Assembly: GCA_963781595.1 (NCBI GenBank)
Contig: CAWAGG010000006.1
Span: 2,790,001 to 2,854,000 of the forward strand
Reading direction: 5' to 3'
Origin: JBEDUK01 sp963781595
GTDB lineage: Bacteria > Actinomycetota > UBA4738
Length of the DNA: 64,000 nt
Below, in pieces: positions 57,671-64,000 of the stretch (its first letter is position 1; each line of letters starts with the position of its first letter). The notes beneath the pieces were generated by a model. That model was not told where the DNA came from. It ran no database searches and was given only the letters and a program-made list of their open reading frames with translations. The position numbers were made by a program, and so were the translations under genes.

Positions 57671-58588
57671 TCACCCCTCCCCTTCGGCCGCTACGTCGAG
57701 CGATGCCCGCAGGTGGTCCCAGTCGCGGGCGAACCGGTACGAGTGCTGTGGCGGCGGCGCGGGCGCCTGCGTCTCGAGCCACCGAACCGGGATGTCCTCC
57801 GGGTTCGAGAAGCTGTGGACGCACCCGACCCCCGCCCACGCGACGTCGCCGGGGACCAGCCGGAACCACTCACCGTCGAACGTCGCGTCGACCTCGCCGC
57901 CGAGGATCAGGTACGTCTCCTCGAACGGGTGGTCGTGAGCCCCCGCGACGCCGGCGCGTTCGTACTGGACCATGAACATCGTGGAGAGCTGCGCCCCCAG
58001 GTCCGTGTCGCTCATCATCTTCACCGTGATGCCGCTGTAGACCAGGAGCGCCGTCCGCATGCTCGCCGAGACCTTCAGCCGGTCCTGGGTCTGGTTCGCC
58101 GGATCCATGTTCTCCGGATCGATGTGACCGAACGACCGGCACCGTGGGTCGCGCACGTCGATCGGCTCGGGGTCCCCGCCCGCGTCGGCGAACGGCGGGA
58201 CGAAGAACGTGTCGCCGGCGAACCGCGACCGCGGCTGCGGAGCCGACAGCGCCGCGATCCGTACGGACGCCGGACCGGGGTTGCGAAGCGCGTGCGCCTG
58301 CCCGAGCGGCACCAGCGCGTAGTCGCCCTCGCGCAGCAGGAACGACCCCTCGGTCGTCCGCAGGATCAGCTCACCCTGGAGGACGAAGAACGTCTCCTCG
58401 TACGCGTGGACGTGCGCGTCGACCGAGCCTCCGGGTTCGAACTCGGAGATCACGAACCCCGTGTGGACGGCCCCGGTCTCCTCGCCGACGACGGTCCAGC
58501 GCCGGAAGCCCTCGCTGTGACCGACGAGCGGCGGTGGAAGGACGAACCCCGCCTCCGCGGCGCGCGCGACGAGATGCCGCCGGTTCAC
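57671..58588 (-). CDS. Bicupin protein
   Basis: A 305-residue protein with two cupin barrels. The first (about 40-115) has VDAHVHAYEETFFVLQGEL with two His and a Glu as metal ligands, then GDYALVPLGQAHALRN. The second (about 205-280) has GAHDHPFEETYLILGGEVDA and GDVAWAGVGCVHSFSN, again HxH...E...H. Bicupins of this type include dioxygenases and (S)-ureidoglycine aminohydrolase (AllE-like), which sits near amidohydrolases, so a role in ureide or purine breakdown is one option. The GTG start overlaps the amidohydrolase stop (GTGA). Confidence 0.82.
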   Translation of the reverse strand: MNRRHLVARAAEAGFVLPPPLVGHSEGFRRWTVVGEETGAVHTGFVISEFEPGGSVDAHVHAYEETFFVLQGELILRTTEGSFLLREGDYALVPLGQAHALRNPGPASVRIAALSAPQPRSRFAGDTFFVPPFADAGGDPEPIDVRDPRCRSFGHIDPENMDPANQTQDRLKVSASMRTALLVYSGITVKMMSDTDLGAQLSTMFMVQYERAGVAGAHDHPFEETYLILGGEVDATFDGEWFRLVPGDVAWAGVGCVHSFSNPEDIPVRWLETQAPAPPPQHSYRFARDWDHLRASLDVAAEGEG

Positions 58589-59952
58589 TCGGACACGGAC
58601 TCCGTCATCTCGACCTGCTCGAGCAGGTAGTCCCGCGAGGCCTCGACCTTCGCGCGGGCGCCGTCCCAGTCGGCCAGGAGCTTGCCGCCCCGCTTGTGGA
58701 CCACCCCGCCGATGATCACGGTGTCGACGTTCGCGGTGTCCGCCGACAGGACCACCGCGGCGACCCCGTCGATGATCGGCGCGGTCGACGGCGCCGTCCC
58801 GTCGATCACGACGACGTCGGCGAACGAACCCGGGGTCAGCGACCCGGTCTTGCCCTCCAGGCCGACCGTGTAGGCGCCGTTGACGGTCGCCATCTCCAGG
58901 ACGTCGCGCGCGGTGATCGTGTCGTCGGGGTTCGGTTCGTCGTTCTCCCACGAGACGTGGTTCACGAGCACGCGCTCGGCCCCGAACGCGCAGCGCATCT
59001 GCGTGAACATGTCGCCGGGCACCGTCGTGACGACGTCGATCGACAGGCTCGGCCGGAGCCCGAGCTGGCGCGATACGCGGACCGGCGGCTGGCCGTGACC
59101 CATCTGCATCTCGACCTGGGGCGCGATCGAGATCTTGCCCTTCGTGTCCGCGACCAGCCGCCACTCCTCGTCGCTGAAGTAGCAGCAGTGGAGGTACGTC
59201 GTGTCGTCGCCCAGCAGTCCCATGCCGTCGAGCAGGTTGACCATGTTCCACTTGCCCGCGTACTTGCCCATCCCGACGTGGATCGTGATCGGCAGGCCCA
59301 GCTCGCGGGCCATCGTCCATTCCTCACGAACGACGGGCTCGGCGCAGAAGTTCGGACCCCGGGTCGCGACCGCCATCGTGAGGAGGCCGTCGGCCGTCGT
59401 GCCGGAGGAGAAGTAGGTGTCGCGGATCCGCCTCACGTCGTCCGCAGGGATCGCGATCGTGCTGCCGTTCCAGTAGTCGTTCAGGGACAGGTTCGCGCTG
59501 CCGTACGCGTAGACGCCACGGATCCCGGCATCCTGGAGCCCCTGGATCCCCGCGTCCGGGTGATCCGGCGTGTTGTTGATGTGCGACCAGTCCAGCAGCG
59601 TCGTGATGCCGGCGTTGATGCACTCAAGCGCGCCGGCCAGGTTGCTCGCGTACACGTCCTCGGGCCGGTAGTGCGGCGCGAACGTGTCCAGCACCTCGAC
59701 GAAGTAGTCGTCGAGGGTGGCGTTCGGCGCGCAGCCCCTGATCGCCGCCTCCCACGTGTGGCGGTGGGTGTCGATGAACCCCGGGATCACGACGTGCCCG
59801 GTGACGTCGACGACCTCGGCGTCCGCGTCGATGCTCGGGCCGACCTGCGCGATCGTCTCGCCCTCGATCAGCACGTCGCCCGGCGTCAGGTCGCCGATCC
59901 CTGGGTCCATCGTGATGACGCGCCCACCGCGCAGCAGCAGCCGGTCAGCCAT
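58585..59952 (-). CDS. Amidohydrolase/deaminase
   Basis: A 455-residue metal-dependent hydrolase of the AtzA/TrzN/SsnA group. The first metal pair is His63-x-His65 in IDTHRHTWEA. Later ligands are LPITIHVGMG, LHCCYFSDEEW, and SIDVVTTVPGDMF with the catalytic Asp. The C-terminal composite domain ends DTVIIGGVVHKRGGKLL. Members deaminate or dechlorinate heterocycles such as guanine, deoxyadenosine or triazines; which one here is open. The ATG at 59952 follows GGGAGGC. It heads an operon with bicupin, SDR and MDMPI-like genes and has a deleted paralog at 61025. Confidence 0.85.
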   Translation of the reverse strand: MADRLLLRGGRVITMDPGIGDLTPGDVLIEGETIAQVGPSIDADAEVVDVTGHVVIPGFIDTHRHTWEAAIRGCAPNATLDDYFVEVLDTFAPHYRPEDVYASNLAGALECINAGITTLLDWSHINNTPDHPDAGIQGLQDAGIRGVYAYGSANLSLNDYWNGSTIAIPADDVRRIRDTYFSSGTTADGLLTMAVATRGPNFCAEPVVREEWTMARELGLPITIHVGMGKYAGKWNMVNLLDGMGLLGDDTTYLHCCYFSDEEWRLVADTKGKISIAPQVEMQMGHGQPPVRVSRQLGLRPSLSIDVVTTVPGDMFTQMRCAFGAERVLVNHVSWENDEPNPDDTITARDVLEMATVNGAYTVGLEGKTGSLTPGSFADVVVIDGTAPSTAPIIDGVAAVVLSADTANVDTVIIGGVVHKRGGKLLADWDGARAKVEASRDYLLEQVEMTESVSE

Positions 59953-60215
59953 CGCCTCCCTCTCCTTCCCCAGGCTCGCGGTCCGGATCTCGCGGGTGAG
60001 GATACGCCGCGGCCGCCGGATGAGTAAAGCTGCACTGTGCATCGCGGCGCCGGGCGGTCGCGCTCGTGTGACGCCGTGCCGGGCGACCACGACGGCCGAC
60101 CGCGGACCGGTCATCCGACGCCCCGTCGGTGGTGTGGGACCCCGTTCGCCCTGAGCCGGGCCGGCTCTCGACCCGCGAGCGAGCCGCGTGCGATCGCTCC
60201 GCGTCGGCCCGGCGA

Positions 60216-60920
60216 CTACCCGGCGCGGCCGACCACCGTCCAGATCCCGTGGACCGGCACGTCGCCGAGGTTCCACAAGCGGTGGGGCTGGGTCGAATCG
60301 AACGCGATCGAGTCGCCCGGGCCAACCTCGTGGCGCTGGAACCCGACCTGCACGCCGAGACGACCGGACATCACGTAGCCGTACTCGCGCCCCGGGTGCC
60401 GGATCAGCGAGCCATCCGTCGTCGAGGCGCCACCCACGTCGTAGACCACGAAGAGGAAGTCGACGAGCTCATCATCGCCGCTGGTCAGACGCTCCCAACG
60501 CACGCCGGACTCCAGGTCGATCACGTCGCGTTCGCCCGGTCGCACCAGGGCTCCGCGGGGACCGGGAGCGACCGGCGCGGGTCGGTCGGCGTCCTCGTCC
60601 GGGTTCGATCCCTCGTGTCCGTGGAAGATGCGGTCGACCGAGATGCCCAGCTCGGACACGATCGCGTAGAGCGTCCCGACGGAAGGCTTCGAGCGCCCCA
60701 GCTCGATCTGGGAGATCATGCTCGCCGACATCCCGACCCGCCGCGCCAGCTCCCGTTGGCTGACGCCGATGCGGTGGCGTTCGTCCCGCAGCCGGGCGCC
60801 GATGCCATCGAACGCCTCCGCGCGAGCCGGCGAGCGCTCGATCCCACTCGCGACGCACGGGACGCCCGGCCCGCCGTCGCCCGACGCCGTCGCGGCGGAG
60901 CCTTGTGTCGCGGGTGGCAT
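60216..60920 (-). CDS. XRE-family regulator with C-terminal cupin
   Basis: A 234-residue regulator. An HTH_3 domain lies at about 38-95 (LRDERHRIGVSQRELARRVG then SASMISQIELGRSKPSVGTL), and a cupin_2 sensor domain at about 150-232 (HPGREYGYVMSGRLGVQVG then VGPGDSIAFDSTQPHRLWN). This PuuR-like pattern is used for control of small-molecule catabolism, where the cupin binds the inducer. Its ATG at 60920 lies six bases after TACGAT, a leaderless-type promoter. It stands upstream of the amidohydrolase operon and divergent from the M24-E1 genes, the probable targets. Confidence 0.88.
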   Translation of the reverse strand: MPPATQGSAATASGDGGPGVPCVASGIERSPARAEAFDGIGARLRDERHRIGVSQRELARRVGMSASMISQIELGRSKPSVGTLYAIVSELGISVDRIFHGHEGSNPDEDADRPAPVAPGPRGALVRPGERDVIDLESGVRWERLTSGDDELVDFLFVVYDVGGASTTDGSLIRHPGREYGYVMSGRLGVQVGFQRHEVGPGDSIAFDSTQPHRLWNLGDVPVHGIWTVVGRAG

Positions 60921-60926
60921 GCGGGT

Positions 60927-60932
60927 ATCGTA
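60927..60932 (-). promoter_or_regulatory. Leaderless-type -10 box TACGAT of the XRE-cupin regulator
   Basis: On the minus strand TACGAT ends 6 bases before the ATG at 60920. Confidence 0.5.
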
Positions 60933-61024
60933 CCCGGCGAGCGCGTGGTGTCCAGTAGGACTGCATATCGCGCAGCGTGGCTGTACGAGGCGGAACGTTG
61001 CGCTGAGGCTCGCCGGCCGACGGG

Positions 61025-61388
61025 ATGGGGGCAGGCTTGACGTCGAAGACCCTGCTCAGCGGTGGATGCGTCCTCACCCTGGGTGCTCGGACCCCCAACT
61101 TCACCGAGGCCGACGTCCTCATCGACGGTGCGATCCTCGCCGAGGTCGGTCCGGGCCTCCGAGCCCGGGACGCGGAACGCGTGGACGCCACCGACACGAT
61201 CGTGATGCCCGGCTTCGTCGACAACGGGGATGGACACCGGCAACGTCGACACGGTCCTGATCGCCGGTCGCGTGATGAAGCGCCACGGCCGATTGCTCCA
61301 TGTCGACTGGCCTGCGGTGAAACGGATGGCGGCCGAGTCCAGGGACTTCGTCGTCGCCAAGTCGGGCTTCAAGCCCCCGAGCATCTGA
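61025..61388 (+). pseudogene. Internally deleted amidohydrolase paralog
   Basis: The first about 60 codons (from ATG 61025 or TTG 61037) read TSKTLLSGGCVLTLGARTPN through DTIVMPGFVDN, the N-terminus of an amidohydrolase up to just before the HxH motif. The sequence then jumps, with a frame change near 61228, to MDTGNVDTVLIAGRVMKRHG and a C-terminal tail ending at 61388. This tail matches the last part of the intact enzyme at 58585 (NVDTVIIGGVVHKRGG). About 330 codons including all metal ligands are gone. It lies directly upstream of the M24-fold gene. Confidence 0.8.
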
Positions 61389-61449
61389 TGGATGGGAGGG
61401 AGTCGGATGGATAAGGATTAGCGGTTCCGAGGGAAGGAGGGACACGCCG

Positions 61450-62709
61450 ATGACGATGGACGGGTTCCCCGTGGCGACGACCCCCGCGCCGGGCATCGCG
61501 GGCGTCGACTGGGAGGTCCGCGTCGACTTCGAACGGCTCCGCACGTACCGGCTGCAGCGGGCGCGGGAGGCGCTGGAGGCGTCGGACCTGGGTGCGTTGC
61601 TGCTGTTCGAGACCAGCAACATCCGCTACGTCACGGCGACGCAGATCGGCTACTGGGCGTTCAACAAGGGTGAGCGCTACGCGGTCCTCACGCGGACCGG
61701 CCCGCCGCGGATCTTCGACTTCGGGTCGGCGGCGAAGGCGCACCGGCTCCAGCTGCCCCACGTGTACGACGAGACGAACTCCGTCGGCGGGAACACGGGC
61801 CTGCAGGGCGCGATCCACCCGCGCGTCGGCCTGCAGGAGCGCGCGGCGAAGGAGATCCGTTCGATCATGGCCGAGGACGGCGTGGGCGACATGCCCCTCG
61901 GCGTCGACGTCGCCGAGACGTCGGTGTTCCTCGAGCTGATGAAGGCCGGCGTCGAGGTCCGGGACGGCCAGCAGGTCATGGCCGACGCCCGCGAGATCAA
62001 GAGCGCCGACGAGATCATGCTCCTCACGCAGGCGTGCGCGATGGTCGACGGCGTCTACCAGGACATCTTCGAGGCGCTGAAGCCGGGGGTCCGCGAGAGC
62101 GACATCGTCGGCCTGGCGCACGCGCGGCTGTTCGAGATGGGCTCGGAGTTCGTCGAAGCGATCAACTCGATCGCCGGCGAGCGCTGCAGCCCGCACCCGC
62201 ACGTGTTCTCCGATCGCCTGATCCGGCCCGGTGACCAGGCGTACTTCGACATCATCCACGTCTTCAACGGGTACCGGACCTGCTACTACCGGACGTTCGT
62301 CGTGGGCCGCGCGACGCAGGCGCAGCGCGACGCGTTCAAGCGTTCGCGCGAATGGATGGACGCCGCGCTCGACCTGGTCAAGCCCGGTACGACCACCGAC
62401 CAGATCGCGGCGGTCTGGCCCAAGGCCGAGGAGTTCGGATTCACCGACGAGATGGACGCGTTCGGCCTGCAGTTCGGGCACGGCGTCGGCGTGAGCCTCC
62501 ACGAGCGGCCCATCATCACGCGGCTGAACTCGTTCGTCGACCCGCTCGAGATCAAGGAGGGCATGCTGTTCGCGCTCGAGACGTACTGCCCGGCGGCGGA
62601 CGGCCGGTCCGCCGCGCGGATCGAGGAGGAGGTCGTCGTCACGGCCGGCGGCCGCGAGGTCATCACGCTCTTCCCGTGCGAAGAGCTGATGGTGGCGAAC
62701 GGATACTGA
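61450..62709 (+). CDS. M24-fold (Xaa-Pro peptidase/DddP-like) protein with altered metal site
   Basis: A 419-residue pita-bread-fold protein: an N-terminal domain (about 25-170; LLLFETSNIRYVTATQIG) and a C-terminal M24 domain. The first Asp ligand is in QAYFDIIHVFNGYR. The second Asp ten residues on, normally in the SDxxRTF motif, is Cys here (RTCYYRTF). The His (LQFGHGVGVSLHE) and both Glu (FALETYCP and RIEEEVVV) remain. It may bind one metal or use Cys, so peptidase activity is doubtful; members such as DddP show non-peptidase chemistry in this fold. GGGAAGGAGGG lies 10 bases before the ATG. The stop overlaps the E1 alpha gene (TGATG). Confidence 0.8.
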   Translation: MTMDGFPVATTPAPGIAGVDWEVRVDFERLRTYRLQRAREALEASDLGALLLFETSNIRYVTATQIGYWAFNKGERYAVLTRTGPPRIFDFGSAAKAHRLQLPHVYDETNSVGGNTGLQGAIHPRVGLQERAAKEIRSIMAEDGVGDMPLGVDVAETSVFLELMKAGVEVRDGQQVMADAREIKSADEIMLLTQACAMVDGVYQDIFEALKPGVRESDIVGLAHARLFEMGSEFVEAINSIAGERCSPHPHVFSDRLIRPGDQAYFDIIHVFNGYRTCYYRTFVVGRATQAQRDAFKRSREWMDAALDLVKPGTTTDQIAAVWPKAEEFGFTDEMDAFGLQFGHGVGVSLHERPIITRLNSFVDPLEIKEGMLFALETYCPAADGRSAARIEEEVVVTAGGREVITLFPCEELMVANGY

Positions 62710-63710
62710 TGACCGCCGAGCAGATCACCGACGCGTCGACGGTCGCGGGCGTGCGCATGTACCGCATGATGGTCGAGTGCCGCCTGTTCGAGGAGCGGGT
62801 GCACCGGCTCTTCCTCGAGGGGATCGTCAAGGGAACGACCCACCTGGCGATGGGCCAGGAGGCCGTGGCGGCGGGGTTCGCCGCGGCGCTCGAGCCGCGG
62901 GACCTCGTCTACTGCACGTACCGCGGGCACAACCACACGATGCTGCGCGGCGCGCCGATGGCCGCGCTGATGGCCGAGCTGATGGGCCGCGCCACCGGCA
63001 TCTGCGGCGGCAAGGGCGGTTCGATGCACCTCACGTCGGTCGAACACGGCGCGATGGGCTCGTACGCGATCGTCGGGGCGCACCTGCCGGTCGCCGCCGG
63101 CGCCGCGTGGGCGGCGCAGGAACGCGGCAGCGGCCAGGTCGTCGTCTGCTTCTTCGGCGACGGGACGACGAACATCGGCGCGTTCCACGAGGCACTGAAC
63201 CTGGCCGTGATCTGGAAGCTGCCGGTGGTGTTCGTCTGCGAGAACAACCTCTACATGGAGTACACGCCGATCGGCGCCGTGACGGCGGTGGCGCACCCGG
63301 CCGCCGATCGAGCCGCGGCCTACGGGCTCGAGCGGATCGTCGCGGACGGAAACGACGCCGACGCGATGTTCGACGTCGCCACGACCGCGGTCGCGAAGGC
63401 CCGCGCGGGCGACGGGCCGTCGCTTCTCGAGGCGATGACGTACCGGCAGGGCGGCCACTCCCGCGCCGACCCTGGGACCTACCGTCCCGATGACGAGGTG
63501 AAGGAATGGCTGGCTCGGGATCCGATCCCCCTGTACCGCGAACGGCTGATCGCCGCCGGGGTGGACGCGTCCGTCCTGGACGAGGTCGACCGCGCCGCTG
63601 AGCGCGGCGTCGAGGCCGCCGTCGAGGAGGCCCGGGCCGCTCCCCCACCGGACCCTTCGGTTCTCGGGACCGAGCTGTGGGCCGAGGGAGGTGCGGCGTG
63701 GCGGAACTGA
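62709..63710 (+). CDS. 2-oxoacid (pyruvate/acetoin-type) dehydrogenase E1 alpha subunit
   Basis: A 333-residue thiamine-diphosphate enzyme subunit. The TPP/Mg motif is CFFGDGTTNIGAFHEALN, preceded by GGKGGSMHL and followed by ENNLYMEYTP. The phosphorylation-loop-like YRQGGHSRADPGTYR carries the active-site His. The separate alpha subunit and small size match PdhA, AcoA and branched-chain types; AcoA-like seems closest from the N-terminus, but specificity is not readable. The start ATG shares bases with the M24 stop and its end overlaps E1 beta by 13 bases. E2 and E3 would be expected to the right of the window. Confidence 0.9.
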   Translation: MTAEQITDASTVAGVRMYRMMVECRLFEERVHRLFLEGIVKGTTHLAMGQEAVAAGFAAALEPRDLVYCTYRGHNHTMLRGAPMAALMAELMGRATGICGGKGGSMHLTSVEHGAMGSYAIVGAHLPVAAGAAWAAQERGSGQVVVCFFGDGTTNIGAFHEALNLAVIWKLPVVFVCENNLYMEYTPIGAVTAVAHPAADRAAAYGLERIVADGNDADAMFDVATTAVAKARAGDGPSLLEAMTYRQGGHSRADPGTYRPDDEVKEWLARDPIPLYRERLIAAGVDASVLDEVDRAAERGVEAAVEEARAAPPPDPSVLGTELWAEGGAAWRN

Positions 63711-64000
63711 CGTACCGCGAGGCCGTCGCGCGCGGCCTGGCGCAGGAGATGGAACGCGACCCGTCCGTGTACTTCATCGGCGAGGACGTCGCCGCGGCGG
63801 GCGGGGTCTTCAAGACCACCGTCGGGCTGCTGGAACGGTTCGGCCCCCAACGCGTCCGCGACACGCCGATCTCCGAGCAGGCGATCGTGGGCGCCGTGAT
63901 GGGCGCCGCGATGAACGGCCTCCGGCCGGTCGCGGAGATCATGTTCAGCGACTTCTTCGCCGTGTGCTGGGACCTGATCGCGAACCAGATCGCGAAGACG
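63698..64000 (+). CDS. 2-oxoacid dehydrogenase E1 beta subunit, cut by window edge
   Basis: The first 101 codons of an E1 beta subunit. The GTG at 63698 has GAGGGAGG upstream and gives AELTYREAVARGLAQEMERD, then IGEDVAAAGGVFKTTVGLLE with the conserved Glu near TPP, and FGPQRVRDTPISEQAIVGAV. The sequence is open to the window end at AKT. It overlaps E1 alpha by 13 bases, the usual arrangement for the heterotetramer. Confidence 0.9.
   Translation, partial: MAELTYREAVARGLAQEMERDPSVYFIGEDVAAAGGVFKTTVGLLERFGPQRVRDTPISEQAIVGAVMGAAMNGLRPVAEIMFSDFFAVCWDLIANQIAKT

Overview
This is a high-GC (about 70%) bacterial window that reads as a chromosomal contig of an uncultured or poorly sampled Actinomycetota lineage. 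The evidence is the collinear minus-strand series pcrA, sucC, sucD, a PerM/DUF6350-like membrane protein, purN and purH, which I know from Mycobacterium and Streptomyces. It also has a GuaB3-type IMP dehydrogenase, a mycothiol-dependent-isomerase-like protein, a DUF4012 protein, and many genes with a TAnnnT -10 box only 6-11 bases before the start codon (leaderless-type promoters). I cannot place it below phylum.

1-33 kb is mostly housekeeping. The left edge holds frame-broken pilT and NAD-type isocitrate dehydrogenase genes, probably sequence error near a contig end or decay. Then come citrate synthase and a CBS-pair protein; a one-carbon/purine run (purN-purH-folD-metF); a histidine kinase with a receiver-only regulator; a RIO-type kinase; the PerM-like protein, sucCD and a stand-alone B12-binding domain; DUF4012; pcrA; a membrane O-acyltransferase/SGNH/C45-hydrolase operon; a Crp-type regulator; guaA-guaB3; a secreted seven-bladed propeller; and APS kinase with an alkaline-phosphatase-fold hydrolase.

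33-39 kb is patchy. Between two alpha/beta hydrolases, a methyltransferase and a nucleotidyltransferase-fold protein lie several remnants: a C-terminal scrap of a paralog of the HELGH membrane protein encoded at 38.2-38.8 kb, a frameshifted isoprenylcysteine-methyltransferase-like gene, and a truncated IS110-family transposase. Two consecutive imperfect stem-loops directly upstream of the transposase look like a bridge-RNA locus.

39-54.6 kb is the most distinctive part. It has a lone macrolide-type glycosyltransferase, a SnoaL/saccharopine-dehydrogenase-like pair and a 1157-residue BTAD-ATPase-TPR regulator. Convergent to that regulator is a tightly overlapping four-gene operon: a hydrolase-glycosyltransferase fusion, a polysaccharide deacetylase, a class III nucleotidyl cyclase-ATPase-TPR protein and a second fusion. 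An internally deleted third fusion sits at the head of the operon. The two large regulators share a homologous C-terminal helical-repeat region. I propose a regulated glycoconjugate-modifying system that I do not recognise as described.

54.6-64 kb starts with a three-box palindrome before a DUF1326-DUF2182 pair. Next is a probable small-molecule catabolic island: MDMPI-like protein, non-canonical SDR, bicupin, amidohydrolase, XRE-cupin regulator, a deleted amidohydrolase paralog, a divergent M24-fold protein lacking a metal ligand, and the E1 alpha and (truncated) E1 beta of a 2-oxoacid dehydrogenase. No tRNA, rRNA or CRISPR array was seen.
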